Assembly: GCA_965200775.1 (NCBI GenBank)
Contig: OZ241383.1
Span: 2,418,001-2,482,000 of the forward strand
Direction: 5' to 3'
DNA from: Poriferisocius sp965200775
GTDB lineage: Bacteria > Actinomycetota > Acidimicrobiia > Acidimicrobiales > Bin134
Length of the DNA: 64,000 nt
The notes beneath the pieces are model-generated. The model was not told the DNA's origin. It did no database searches and saw only the letters and a list, made by a program, of their open reading frames with translations. The stretch's first letter is position 1. Each line of letters starts with the position of its first letter. Of the stretch, positions 16,309 through 25,833 are shown one piece after another. A program made the translations under genes and the position numbers.

Positions 16309-18597
16309 CTAGCCCGATAGCGAGGGCCAGGAGATGTCGGGAGCGGGGTCGCCGGCCGATTGGATGGCCTGCCACACCCGGTTCGGGGCCAACGGCAGGT
16401 CAATGTGGCGCACCCCGAGGTCGCTCAGCGCATCGACCACCGCGTTCTGAACCGCAGGGGTGGCCCCGATGGTGGACGCCTCCCCGATGCCCTTCACCCC
16501 CAGAGGGTTGAGAGGGGTGGGGGTGATCGTGCATTCCACGGTGAAGTCGCAGAACTCGGCGGCCGACGGCATTGCGTAGTCGGCCAGGCCGGTGGTGAGC
16601 GGGTTGCCCTCGCTGTCGTACACAACCTCCTCGTACAGCGCCTGGCCGATGCCCGACGCCACCCCGCCGTGCTGCTGGCCGGCCACGATCAGCGGGTTGA
16701 GCAGGTTGCCGGCGTCGTCCACCGCCACATGGCGCAACAGGGTGACCATGCCGGTCTCCACATCCACCTCCACCACGCTGATGTGGGTGCCGAACGGGAA
16801 GGTGGGGCCGTCGGTGGTGTAATCCAGCTCGGCCCGCAACGGCTCGCCGGGTGCGGCCGCTGCCACATCGGCCCAGCCGACCGACGCCGCCGGAACCCCG
16901 GCCACCCCCAGGCGACCGTCATCGGTGACCACGATGTCGTCGGCGCTGGCCTCGAGCAGCTCGGCGGCCCGCTCCCGGGCAACATCGAGCACCTCCAGGG
17001 AAGCAGCGTGAATGGCGCTGCCCCCGAGCTGGGCGCTGCGCGACCCGCCGGTGCCGTCGCCCCGGGCCACCAGCGCGGTGTCGGACTGCACGAAAGCGAT
17101 GCGGTCCATGTCGATGCCAAGCCGGTCGGCCACGATCATGGTGAAGGCGGTCTCGTGGCCCTGGCCGTGCGACGCCGTGCCCACCGACACCGTGGCCGAT
17201 CCGTCGGGGTGGACTTCCACCGAGGCGTACTCCTCCTGGCCCACCGGGGCGGTGATCTCCACGTAGCTCGACACCCCGAGACCCAACCGCCGGGGGTCTC
17301 CGCAGGCTCGACGGGCGGCCTGCTCAGCCCGAAGCTCGTCGTAGCCCACCAGCTCGCAAGCCCGGTCCAGCGCCTTGTTGTAGTCGCCGCAGTCGTAGGC
17401 CCCACCGGTAGCGGTGACGAGCGGAAAGTCCTCCGGGGCCCAGAAGTTGCGCATGCGGATCTCGACCGGGTCGATGCCCAGCTCGGCAGCAGCCAGATCG
17501 GCCAGCCGCTCGATGGTCAGGCTGGCCTGGGGCCGCCCTGCTCCCCGGAACGCCCCCAGCGGAGCCCGGTTGGTGGCGGCGACGCCGTAGTCGAACTGCA
17601 CCTTCTCGATGCCGTACACCCCCGGTGCCATCACCCTGGTGATGGTGGGCAGGATGGCCCCCAGGCCGGGGTAGGCACCGGCGTCGGCCACCGCCACCAC
17701 CTCCAGCGACACCATACGACCGTCGTCGGTCACCCCCAGACGGGCGTAGTGGATTTGGTCGCGGGCCTGCATGGAAACGAGGTTCTCCGAGCGGGTTTCG
17801 TTCCACACCACCGGCCGCCCCAGCATTCGGGCCGCTGCGGCCACCGCCACGTGCTCGGACCGCCACCCCCCCTTGGCCCCGAAGCCGCCCCCAACCCACG
17901 GGGCGATCACCCGCAACTCGTCGGCCTCCAGGCCCAGCGAATCGGCGATTCCCTGGCGGGTGCCGTGGGCTCCCTGGGTGGAAATCCAAATGGTGAGCGG
18001 GTCGCAAGTGGGATCGACCAACACCGCGTCGCCCTCCATGGGGACCACCGCCATCCGGTTGTGGACGATGCGAGCGGTAACGAACCGGTCGGCCCCGTCG
18101 TGCAAGCCGTCAACCGGGTCGAACACCTGAACGATGGCGTCCGACCCCCGTTCGGGGAACAGAACTGCATCTCCGCCGGTCACCACGGCCTCGGCATCCA
18201 TCGAAACCTCAAGGGGCTGGTAATCGACCATCACAGCGTCGGCGGCGTCGGTAGCAGCGGCCAGGGTGTCCGCCACCACCATCGCCACCGGCTCACCCCC
18301 GAATCGCACCCGGTCGGCAGCCAGCGGGCCCCGGCCAAAGTGGGGGTCGATCGGCAGCCGGTCCTTCACCCGGTCGATGCCGATGGTGGCCGCTGTGTAC
18401 ACACCAACCACACCGGGATGCCCGGCCGCCTCGGCCACGTCGATGCCCTCGATGACAGCGTGAGCAAACGGGGAGCGCACAAAGCAGGCGTGAAGCAGCC
18501 CGTCGGGGCGGAGGTCGCCGGTGTAGCGACCCTCCCCGGTTAGCAGTGTGGCGTCTTCGCGCCGGGTAACTTCGGTGCCCAGTATCGATCCAGCCAT
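16309..18597 (-). CDS. Molybdenum hydroxylase large subunit (xanthine dehydrogenase / CoxL form II-like)
   Basis: 762 aa from the ATG at 18597, where homology begins (GSILGTEVTRREDATLLTGE). The first domain is the a/b hammerhead. Molybdopterin-contact motifs follow: GGGFGAKGGWRSE, GAFRGAGRPQ, HGQGHET and KGIGEASTIG, whose Glu is the catalytic base. The GAFRGAGR loop is the form II type and lacks the form I CO-dehydrogenase Cys motif, so it is unlikely to be a true CO dehydrogenase. The FAD and iron-sulphur subunits normally encoded beside it are absent in this window. It is divergent from an isochorismatase-like gene. It probably hydroxylates an aldehyde or heterocycle, which would fit the catabolic genes. 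Confidence 0.85.
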   Translation of the reverse strand: MAGSILGTEVTRREDATLLTGEGRYTGDLRPDGLLHACFVRSPFAHAVIEGIDVAEAAGHPGVVGVYTAATIGIDRVKDRLPIDPHFGRGPLAADRVRFGGEPVAMVVADTLAAATDAADAVMVDYQPLEVSMDAEAVVTGGDAVLFPERGSDAIVQVFDPVDGLHDGADRFVTARIVHNRMAVVPMEGDAVLVDPTCDPLTIWISTQGAHGTRQGIADSLGLEADELRVIAPWVGGGFGAKGGWRSEHVAVAAAARMLGRPVVWNETRSENLVSMQARDQIHYARLGVTDDGRMVSLEVVAVADAGAYPGLGAILPTITRVMAPGVYGIEKVQFDYGVAATNRAPLGAFRGAGRPQASLTIERLADLAAAELGIDPVEIRMRNFWAPEDFPLVTATGGAYDCGDYNKALDRACELVGYDELRAEQAARRACGDPRRLGLGVSSYVEITAPVGQEEYASVEVHPDGSATVSVGTASHGQGHETAFTMIVADRLGIDMDRIAFVQSDTALVARGDGTGGSRSAQLGGSAIHAASLEVLDVARERAAELLEASADDIVVTDDGRLGVAGVPAASVGWADVAAAAPGEPLRAELDYTTDGPTFPFGTHISVVEVDVETGMVTLLRHVAVDDAGNLLNPLIVAGQQHGGVASGIGQALYEEVVYDSEGNPLTTGLADYAMPSAAEFCDFTVECTITPTPLNPLGVKGIGEASTIGATPAVQNAVVDALSDLGVRHIDLPLAPNRVWQAIQSAGDPAPDISWPSLSG

Positions 18598-18651
18598 AGG
18601 GTGCCCATTATGGAGGACACCCCGACGCTGCACCGCACAGGAGGCCGGCTC

Positions 18652-19284
18652 ATGTCCGATGATGGCCAAGCAAACCTGCGCCAGATGGTCAACCCCGACA
18701 CCACCGCTCTGGTGCTTCAGGAGTGTCAGAACGGGGTGATCGGCCCCCAATCAGCCCTGCCCGCCCTGGCCGAAGCGGCCCGGACCGGGCTGATCCCGAA
18801 CGTCGCGGCGCTTGCCCAAGCAGCTCGTACCGCCGGGGTGCGGGTGATCCACTGCACCGCCCAGCACCGGGAGGATGGGTGGGGTGGCAACCGCAATGCC
18901 CGGCTGTTCAATGCCATGCCCAAGATGGCGGTGCAACTGCACGTCGGTACCTCGGCGGTGGAGGTGGTCCCCGAGATCGGGGTGGCCGATGCCGACGTGG
19001 TGCTGCCCCGTCACCACGGCTTGTCGCCGTTCGAGGGCACCGAGCTGGATTCGATGCTACGCAACGAGGGCATCCGCACCATCGTGGCCGTGGGAGTGTC
19101 GGTGAACGTGGCCATCACGAACCTCACATTCGATGCGGTGAACGCCGGCTACACCGTGGTGATCCCACGTGACGGCGTGGCCGGTACCCCCGACGATTAC
19201 GTGGACGCCGTGTTCCGCTACACGCTGAACATCGTGTCCACCGTCACCACCACCGCCGACATCATCGACGCCTGGGGTGGTTAG
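18652..19284 (+). CDS. Isochorismatase-like (cysteine hydrolase fold) protein lacking the nucleophile Cys
   Basis: 210 aa. An AGGAGG site seven bases before the ATG at 18652 decides this start over a GTG at 18601. The fold is shown by TALVLQECQNGVIGP, HCTAQHREDG and the C-terminal VAVGVSVNVAITNLTFDAVN. In most family members the segment after VGVS...N carries the catalytic Cys; here it is Ala, as in some isochorismatases that work without Cys. The first-strand Asp is also Glu (QECQN rather than DxQN). It may therefore have a different reaction or only bind a ligand. It is divergent from the molybdenum hydroxylase gene. Confidence 0.8.
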   Translation: MSDDGQANLRQMVNPDTTALVLQECQNGVIGPQSALPALAEAARTGLIPNVAALAQAARTAGVRVIHCTAQHREDGWGGNRNARLFNAMPKMAVQLHVGTSAVEVVPEIGVADADVVLPRHHGLSPFEGTELDSMLRNEGIRTIVAVGVSVNVAITNLTFDAVNAGYTVVIPRDGVAGTPDDYVDAVFRYTLNIVSTVTTTADIIDAWGG

Positions 19285-19328
19285 CCCCCTGGAGCGGCTA
19301 GCCCCCAAGGGCGGCTAAGTCGTCGGGC

Positions 19329-20543
19329 TCAACCTCCGACGGGAGCGCTAGGGGTGAACGTCACCGGCATTCCCTCGGGGCCGACGATGAAGTTGGAGGC
19401 CCGGAACGGCAGCGGATCGTCGTTGGCCAGTTCGATGTCGGGCATCCGCTCGGCCAGCCGCTGGAACATGATCTTGAGTTCCAGGCGGGCCAGCGACGAT
19501 CCCAGGCAGAAGTGGGTGCCCCAGCCGAAGGCCAGATGGTGGTTGGGATCGCGCTCCAGGTCGAACCGGAACGGGTCGTCGAACACCGTCTCGTCCCGGT
19601 TGGCCGACGGGTAGAACACGATGATCTGGTCGCCCTCGGCGATGGTCTCGCCGTGCATCTCCACGTCCCGGGTGGCGCTGCGGGACATGTTCTTGATTGG
19701 GGTAACCCACCTCAGCATCTCCTCCACCGCCTGATCCATCCACACCCCGTCGGAGGCCCGCTGGTTGAACAGCGCCCGCTGGTCGGGATGTTCGAGCAGG
19801 GCCAGCATCCCGCCGCTGATCACATGGCGGGTGGTCTCGTCCCCGCCTATGAGAATCAACAGCGTCTCCTGCACCAGCGATTCGTCGTCCAGCTTCTCGC
19901 CATCCACCTCGGCGTGGCACAGCACGCTCACCAGGTCGGACTGGGGTGAGCGGGACCGGCGGTCGGCAATCACCTCCAATTGAAACTCCCGGAAAGCGAT
20001 GCCTGCCAGCATCCCCTTCTCGGCCGCTGCCTGGTCGGTGTCGGTGGTGGCCCGGATCATGTCATCGGACCACTCCAGAAGATCGTCGTAGCTCTCCCGG
20101 GGGAAGCCGAGCATGTCGCCGATCAGGATCAGGGGCAGCGGGGCGGCGATGTCCCAGACGAAGTCGCATTCGCCCCGCTCGCACACCTTGTCGAGGATCT
20201 CGTCGCAGATGGCGGTGACCTCGGCGGTGCGATCCCGCACCCGCTTGGGGGTGAAGCCCCGATTCACCAGCTTGCGGCGCTGCTTGTGCATGGGATCGTC
20301 CATGGAGATCATCATCGGCAGCGGGTTGCCGTGGGGGCGGGGACTGCGCCACGACGAGAACGTCTTGGGGTCCTTCTCCACCTCCAGGATGTCGTGGTAG
20401 CGGGAGATGCCCCAGATGTCGCTGTTGGCGTCGTAATAGACGGGAGCGTTGTGCCTCAGCCACGACCACGTGTCATGAGGCTCGTGCTGGTACCAGTAGC
20501 CGTCGAGGAAGTTGATGTCGTCTCTGGTGGGATGGTTGGGCAC
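19329..20543 (-). CDS. Cytochrome P450
   Basis: 404 aa from the GTG at 20543, which has AGGAGG five bases upstream and begins PNHPTRDDINFLDG. The open frame continues upstream but that part is Arg/Pro-rich and reads into the gap before the epimerase. Motifs: I-helix LILIGGDETTRHV, K-helix EEMLRWVTPI, and the heme loop AFGWGTHFCLGSSLARLE with the Cys ligand. It resembles CYP families that attack steroids or terpenoid acids in Actinobacteria, but the family number cannot be given. It is the second gene after an epimerase/dehydratase, 68 bases downstream, probably in one transcript. Confidence 0.92.
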   Translation of the reverse strand: MPNHPTRDDINFLDGYWYQHEPHDTWSWLRHNAPVYYDANSDIWGISRYHDILEVEKDPKTFSSWRSPRPHGNPLPMMISMDDPMHKQRRKLVNRGFTPKRVRDRTAEVTAICDEILDKVCERGECDFVWDIAAPLPLILIGDMLGFPRESYDDLLEWSDDMIRATTDTDQAAAEKGMLAGIAFREFQLEVIADRRSRSPQSDLVSVLCHAEVDGEKLDDESLVQETLLILIGGDETTRHVISGGMLALLEHPDQRALFNQRASDGVWMDQAVEEMLRWVTPIKNMSRSATRDVEMHGETIAEGDQIIVFYPSANRDETVFDDPFRFDLERDPNHHLAFGWGTHFCLGSSLARLELKIMFQRLAERMPDIELANDDPLPFRASNFIVGPEGMPVTFTPSAPVGG

Positions 20544-20611
20544 TTGGGCCTCCTGCTGGTGTGTTTTCGGGCTGGTCTTCGTCGTCGGGGTTGAGGGGGG
20601 CTGACGGGGGC

Positions 20612-21553
20612 CTACGCCTCGCCCATGAGCCGGGCGATCATCTTGCTGCCCTGCTCGTCGTCGTAGGCCGCCACCATGTCGTCGATGCCGTCCTGCCACG
20701 ACACAGCGCACGGCCCGGTGATCGACTGGCGCTTGGTGCTGTCGTAGGCCCGGCTGTGGGTGCCGACAAGGTAGTACTGGAAGTCGGGTTCCACGCCGGC
20801 TTGCTCCCCCATGCGGCGGCACATGTCCTCGATGCTCACGTTCTCGTCGCCACCCCAGTTGACGATGGTGGCTGGAACGGTGGCCGCTTCCAGGAAAGCC
20901 TCGGCGTGACTACACATGTCGTTCTCGTGGACCGGGGAGAACATGTTGGGTGCCGAGTCCTTGAGGACAACCGGCATCCCGTTCATCATCATGGCCAGGA
21001 GGATGGAGGGCAGGCCGCCGTTGCGCCCGTAGGCAACGTTGATGCGGCCGATCACAGTGGGCAGGTTGTGGAGGCGGCACATGGTCCGGGCCACCGCCTC
21101 GGCGGCCAGCTTGGTCACCCCGTAGGTCTCGGAGTAGGGCTGCTCGCTGTCGCCCAGCGGGTCGCCCTCGGCGTAGGCGTGGGTGTGGTCGGGGTTGTTC
21201 CTGTAGGCCGCGGCGGTGGAGGCGTGCAGGAAGCCCTTGGCGTTGCGGCAGTGGGACATGAGCAGTCCGGTGGCCTCGGCGTTCTGGGTGATAGCGAAGT
21301 CGTAGTCGGAGGTAGCGGCCATGAACGCCGCCATGTGGATGACGTAGTCGAAGTCGTCGGGCAGCCCGTTCAGGTCGCCCGAGGCCAGGTCGGCAGCATG
21401 GGGGGTGGCCCCGGCCTCCTCCACCATCTCCCGCGACCCCGGCTGGCTGAACCGAGCCAACCCCCAAACCTCATTGGTCCGGGCAAAATGACGGGTCATC
21501 GGCAAGGCGATCTGCCCCGCACACCCCGTGATCAGAATCTTCTGGCCTTCCAC
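20612..21553 (-). CDS. NAD-dependent epimerase/dehydratase family protein (extended SDR)
   Basis: 313 aa. The N-terminal dinucleotide motif is ILITGCAGQIALPM, the middle VIHMAAFMA corresponds to HxAA, the Ser/Thr is in LHASTAAAY, and the active site is the Tyr/Lys pair YGVTK. All are intact. The C-terminal substrate domain contains MFSPVHENDMC and VNWGGDENVSIED, typical of sugar-nucleotide or steroid-type extended SDRs. It starts the short unit with the P450 at 20543. The role of the pair is not known; oxidation of a hydroxyl made by the P450 is possible. Confidence 0.85.
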   Translation of the reverse strand: MEGQKILITGCAGQIALPMTRHFARTNEVWGLARFSQPGSREMVEEAGATPHAADLASGDLNGLPDDFDYVIHMAAFMAATSDYDFAITQNAEATGLLMSHCRNAKGFLHASTAAAYRNNPDHTHAYAEGDPLGDSEQPYSETYGVTKLAAEAVARTMCRLHNLPTVIGRINVAYGRNGGLPSILLAMMMNGMPVVLKDSAPNMFSPVHENDMCSHAEAFLEAATVPATIVNWGGDENVSIEDMCRRMGEQAGVEPDFQYYLVGTHSRAYDSTKRQSITGPCAVSWQDGIDDMVAAYDDEQGSKMIARLMGEA

Positions 21554-21756
21554 CTCACTGCCTCCTTCGTGTTCGGCACTCGGCTTTCGCCCTCAATCTA
21601 GTAACCCCTGCCCCGGGTCGAGCATTTTGGACAGATCGAACCTCCCCAGGGGCCGACCACCAGCCCGTCACCAACGGCGCTGGACCGCTCCGAGCGCCCG
21701 GATCCACCCGAAGATGCCGGGCGACACCACCACCCGGCATCCCTTCGACAGGGCCC

Positions 21757-21813
21757 TACGACCACAGCCCCCACACTGAACTCACGGTCGAACTGTCTTC
21801 GTCGTCTTGACAT
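21757..21813 (-). mobile_element. IS3-type OrfA N-terminal fragment in a 350-bp gene-free stretch
   Basis: The ATG at 21813 (upstream GGGAG) opens MSRRRRQFDREFSVGAVVV, which resembles the first 15-20 residues of IS3-family OrfA transposases (basic start then FxREF..GAV). The match then dissolves into unrelated sequence that stays open to 21598. The whole interval 21554-21901 holds no other recognisable gene; it seems to be transposon debris between the epimerase and the retropepsin-like module. The evidence is a short motif only. Confidence 0.4.
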
Positions 21814-21901
21814 AGCGCTCCCTATAGAGCATGCCTCCACGAAAAGGGCGGTACCTCAGGGCTTAATTCTGACGATGCACAAGTTGGTATTGACGTCCAG
21901 G

Positions 21902-22339
21902 TCAGTTGCTAAGGATGAACCAACTTTCCCACATTGTTATATGAAATACTTTCAATATATCCAACCCCAATAGAACATCGGATTGGTCATCCTTCCAACT
22001 TTCTAGGAGCATCACATCTAGCGCTCCTCCGCTTACGTGAGTAGCGTCTGGGAGCAGGGTACCATCTAGCGCTACCTCAGAAAAAGAAACGGGTATTCCA
22101 ACAATGAGGCGGTATATGGGTTCCTGCTTGGGTATTCCATCAATCCCCACACACCACCCAAAGCCGATCGAGACAGGATTCAAGTCGTCTACGACCTTCT
22201 GGGTGACTCCGGTGACTTGAGACCCTGTGTCAACTACCGCATTATAGGTTTTGAAGTGGGAACTATCGGCAGATGGTAGTGCCAAGTTTACTTGCAAACG
22301 GATTTCGTTGTCAGTAATGCGAACGGGAATAGTCGGCAA
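21902..22339 (-). CDS. Retropepsin-like aspartyl protease
   Basis: 145 aa with a probable TTG start four bases after the stop of the upstream gene. The catalytic signature is AVVDTGSQVTGV (DTG-S, about residues 35-46), and the second half has DVLLGLDILKVF, which matches the LLGxDxL segment after the flap in retropepsins. A single DTG per chain means it must dimerise to form an active site. There is no signal peptide or membrane segment, so it should act in the cytoplasm. Base composition is clearly lower in GC than the flanking genes, which suggests acquisition. Its only close neighbour is the small gene directly upstream. The cleaved target is unknown. Confidence 0.75.
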   Translation of the reverse strand: MPTIPVRITDNEIRLQVNLALPSADSSHFKTYNAVVDTGSQVTGVTQKVVDDLNPVSIGFGWCVGIDGIPKQEPIYRLIVGIPVSFSEVALDGTLLPDATHVSGGALDVMLLESWKDDQSDVLLGLDILKVFHITMWESWFILSN

Positions 22340-22342
22340 GGC

Positions 22343-22591
22343 TCAGGCGGATGCAACCAAGCCAGCAGCGCGCCTGCTCAGACGCACTGGCTTTTGGCCA
22401 ATCTTGACGATAGAGAAGTTTCCGAGACCATATAGTCTTGTCCCCACCTCGTAGGCATCGTCCATGCTGTCAAGGATGTGGACTACCTCCCCGTCGTGCA
22501 TCAACGCAACCTTGCCGAGGTGATCGCGCTCCATCTCCTCCTTGAGCTTGGTGTCGTAGATGTCTTGATTGATCCGGACTTGGTCTGGCAT
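22343..22591 (-). CDS. Small DUF5678-like protein, partner of the retropepsin-like gene
   Basis: 82 aa with an AGGAGG-containing leader upstream of the ATG at 22591. The pattern EEMERDHLGKVALMHDGEVVHILDSMDDAYEVG then YGLGNFSIVKIG resembles the small family often called DUF5678; that label is from memory. No catalytic motif or membrane segment is visible. The gene ends four bases before the retropepsin start, so the two are probably co-translated. A role as substrate, inhibitor or regulator of the protease is possible but untested. Confidence 0.65.
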   Translation of the reverse strand: MPDQVRINQDIYDTKLKEEMERDHLGKVALMHDGEVVHILDSMDDAYEVGTRLYGLGNFSIVKIGQKPVRLSRRAAGLVASA

Positions 22592-22806
22592 GTGAACCAG
22601 CCCCCTCCTCGGTCGCTCCTTCGGACAGCCTACCGCCTAACTTGCTGGGGCGCACCTGCCTGTATCCCCGCCGCACCTCTGACTTCTGGCCTGCGTACAT
22701 GATCCCGCCGAGCTGGAGAAAAGCTGGGTGGTCATGGGCACGGCCCGATGGAACGGCAAGGGTTTGCGACACGCAAGCCCCCAACCGCGTCGTGCCGGAA
22801 GGCTGA

Positions 22807-25767
22807 TTACTGGTCGGCTGATTCGAGGAGTGTCTCCAGCTCTTCGATGATGCCGTCGAGTTGGCGGCGGTCGGTGTCGAGGGCGTCCTGGGTGGACTGA
22901 AGGCGGGACAGCAAGTCGCTCAGCGCCGCTCTGGTGTCGGCGTCGATGGGGGTCTCGTCGGAAGGCGCTGGAGCGGCGGTGGGAGCAGGATCGGGCGATG
23001 TCCCGTCGGCCGCAGGCTCGTCGGGCGCAGGCTCGTCGGGCTCCACCACCACGGCACCGGGATCGGCCAGCGCGGCCAAGGCCTCATCCAGGGTGGGCCG
23101 GATGCGAAGCACGAAATCGTCGTCGTTACCGACCCCGGCAATCACCTGTTTCACCTGGGGCAGCTCGGTGTCACCGGTGGCCTGCACATACACCGGGCGC
23201 ACGAACAGCAGCGAATCCCCCACCGGGATTATGAGCAGGTTCCCCTGGAGCACCTTCGAACCTTGCTGGTTGAGCTGGGTGAACGCATCGGCGATTTCGG
23301 TGTCGGCCTGGATCTTGGCGTCCACGATGCTCGGTCCGGGGATGCTGGTGCCGGGCACGGTGTACACCACCAGCTCCCCGTATTCATCGATGTCGCTCTT
23401 GGCCGCCATGAACGCGGTGAGCTCCTTACGTTCGTCCTCGTCGTCACCAGCACCGGACACGGGCACGAACGGGCGGAAGATCACAAAGTCCAGGTCGTCC
23501 TCATCTGGAAGCTGGAGAAGTTGGTAGAAGGGCCGGATCCTCTGCTCGAGCTGGCGGGTGGTGGTTTGCACCGGAGTCCCCTGCGCCTCAGCGGCGGTCT
23601 CGACAATTTCGTCGAGAGCGCTGCGGGCCGTGATCCTGGTACCGGGGTCCTGAGCCACCGCCCACGTCACCGAGTTGGCGTAGAAGGTCTCGGGGTCGTC
23701 GATGAAGTAGCGAGCCCACATGGTGGTCTGCACCCGGAACAGGTCCTCGGGATAGCGCAGGTTGTCCTGTAGCTCGGCCGGCATCCGGTCAAAGTCCTCG
23801 AACAGGCTGGGGAACGCCTTCCGCCACGCCTGGATGACCGGATCGTCGGGGTCCAGCACGTAGAAGGTGGTGGTCCCGTCGAAGGCATCGACAACCACCT
23901 TCACCGAGTTGCGCACGTAGTTGAAATTCTTGTTCAGCCCGCTGTCGGCCGAAAGGTCGCTCACGTCTGGGCTCTGGCCGTAGGGATACCGGTTGCTGGT
24001 GGTGTAGGCGTCGACGATGTACATGACCCGCCCATTGGCGACCACCGGATACGGATCGGCGTCGAACTCCAGGAACGGGGCAAGGGTCTGCACCCTGGTC
24101 CTCAGATCGCGGTTGTAGATGATCTTGGAATCGTTGCCCACGAAACCGGAGATGAGCGGGTTTATCTCCCCGAACCGAAGGGCAAACGCCGCCTGGCGGA
24201 AGAAGCTCCCGATCCCCACCCCTTCCTCGCCCTCGTAGCGATAGGGAACGGTCTCGTTGGCCTCGGTGTAGTCGACCTCGGGAATGGAAGCGCCGACGAT
24301 GGCGTAACCGGTGAGGTTCTCCCCGATGTACACCTGGGGATGGCTCAATTCGAAGTCCTGGCCGGCCACCACCGGAACGTCGCCTACCACGAAGTCGGGA
24401 GAACCCTGTGTGGTGACAGAGTTAACCGGGGCCACCGCCACGCCGTACCCGTGTGTGTAGGCAATGTGGGTACCCTCCCACGACTGCTGGGGGATGTCGG
24501 CCACGTTGAGCTGACGGGCACCCACCACCACCTCGGTGATCTCGCCGTCAATCTCGTAGCGATCCACATCCACCTCACCGTTGAAGGTGTAGAAGGTGCG
24601 CTCCGACTGCTCCACCTGGAAGGCGTTGGGCACGATGTCGGGGTCGAGCAGCCTGATGTTGCGCACGCTGGGATTGTCGGCCAACTCGGCAGCGGAGATG
24701 CTGGTGTCGGGAGCGAACTCGCGGGTGATCACGTTGTCGAGGCCCAGGGCGTGGCGGGTGAACTCGATGTTGCGCTCGATGTAAACCGCTTCCTTCTTCG
24801 ACTCCTCCGGCTCCGCCCGGAACCGCTGGATAATCGCCGGGTAGATCGCCCCCATGATGATGGCCACGATCATCCAGAGCCCCACAGCGGTAACCGGAAG
24901 CACCCAACCCCGCTGCCAGATATTGATTACCAGCAACACCGCCGAGAGCACCGAGATCAACAGCAGCAGGTACAGGGCAGGAAGCTGGGCGTTCACATCG
25001 GTGTAGGAGGCCCCGTGTACCGGCCCCCGGGTGGAGAAGTTGAGGCTGTAGCGATCGAACCAGTAGCCCACGGCCCGAACCAAAGCGATCAGGGCCAGCA
25101 GCACCGACAGATGCACCTTCACCTGGGGGGTGACTCGCTGCCCGGTGGTCTGAACCCGAATACCGCCGTTCACATAGTGAGCGATGGCGGTGATGACGGC
25201 GACGATGATGAGCGCCCGGAAAATCCAGCTAATGAGGAACTGGATGAACGGGAGCCGGAAGACGTAGAAGCCGACATCCTTGCTGAACTGGGGATCGTCA
25301 ATCCCAAAGTCCACGCTGTTGAAGAACAAGATGGCCTTTTGCCATTCCCCTCCGGTGCCCCCACCCACAATGAGAGCGAACAGCGCGGCCACCACCATGG
25401 TCACCAACCGACGACGGTGGCCGATCGCGTCGTGATAGTGGCGGAGCAGCTCCTCCTCGGGCCCGGGCGGCCGGGTAGCGGGGGCCAAGCGGTCGGCGAT
25501 CTCCAGGTTGGAGGCCAGCAGGATGAAAAACAGCACCACAAAGACGGCCACCAGGACGATCTTGTAGATCAGAATCTCGCCCCACACATCCCCTTGACCG
25601 AGTGAGTCGAACCACAGGTAGTCGGTCCAGAGACGGGCCATACCCCGCAGCGAGAGCACGGCGGCCAGCAACACCACCAGAATGATCCCGGCCACAATCT
25701 TGGACCGGCGCGAGAACCGGGGCCGCGACGGCGGTCGAGGTCTGAACACACCTCGGGGATTTTGCAT
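22807..25767 (-). CDS. UPF0182 family membrane protein
   Basis: 986 aa. A basic N-terminus is followed by about seven membrane segments within the first 330 residues (the first is IVAGIILVVLLAAVLSL), then a large extracytoplasmic domain and an acidic Pro-rich tail (DEPAPDEPAADG). RMARLWTDYLWFDSLGQ and the long soluble part with YPYGQSPDVSD are characteristic of UPF0182 (COG1615), found in Actinobacteria and Cyanobacteria. The function is not established. In mycobacteria a family member lies beside the PDZ-Lon protease gene and a DUF2342 gene; all three are also close together here. Confidence 0.92.
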   Translation of the reverse strand: MQNPRGVFRPRPPSRPRFSRRSKIVAGIILVVLLAAVLSLRGMARLWTDYLWFDSLGQGDVWGEILIYKIVLVAVFVVLFFILLASNLEIADRLAPATRPPGPEEELLRHYHDAIGHRRRLVTMVVAALFALIVGGGTGGEWQKAILFFNSVDFGIDDPQFSKDVGFYVFRLPFIQFLISWIFRALIIVAVITAIAHYVNGGIRVQTTGQRVTPQVKVHLSVLLALIALVRAVGYWFDRYSLNFSTRGPVHGASYTDVNAQLPALYLLLLISVLSAVLLVINIWQRGWVLPVTAVGLWMIVAIIMGAIYPAIIQRFRAEPEESKKEAVYIERNIEFTRHALGLDNVITREFAPDTSISAAELADNPSVRNIRLLDPDIVPNAFQVEQSERTFYTFNGEVDVDRYEIDGEITEVVVGARQLNVADIPQQSWEGTHIAYTHGYGVAVAPVNSVTTQGSPDFVVGDVPVVAGQDFELSHPQVYIGENLTGYAIVGASIPEVDYTEANETVPYRYEGEEGVGIGSFFRQAAFALRFGEINPLISGFVGNDSKIIYNRDLRTRVQTLAPFLEFDADPYPVVANGRVMYIVDAYTTSNRYPYGQSPDVSDLSADSGLNKNFNYVRNSVKVVVDAFDGTTTFYVLDPDDPVIQAWRKAFPSLFEDFDRMPAELQDNLRYPEDLFRVQTTMWARYFIDDPETFYANSVTWAVAQDPGTRITARSALDEIVETAAEAQGTPVQTTTRQLEQRIRPFYQLLQLPDEDDLDFVIFRPFVPVSGAGDDEDERKELTAFMAAKSDIDEYGELVVYTVPGTSIPGPSIVDAKIQADTEIADAFTQLNQQGSKVLQGNLLIIPVGDSLLFVRPVYVQATGDTELPQVKQVIAGVGNDDDFVLRIRPTLDEALAALADPGAVVVEPDEPAPDEPAADGTSPDPAPTAAPAPSDETPIDADTRAALSDLLSRLQSTQDALDTDRRQLDGIIEELETLLESADQ

Positions 25768-25833
25768 ACCGAAAGCAGACTACCCGTGGACTTCCTGCGT
25801 TTCAGCAGTGAGGTCGAAAGTTCCCGGCTCGGC

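Noticed and set aside
18601..18651. GTG start at 18601 for the isochorismatase-like gene
   Set aside because: A strong AGGAGG at correct spacing precedes the ATG at 18652, and the extra 17 residues show no conserved sequence.
22592..22806. RNA gene or small gene between UPF0182 and the DUF5678-like gene
   Set aside because: Open frames there are not protein-like and no tRNA-like fold or known RNA motif was recognised.
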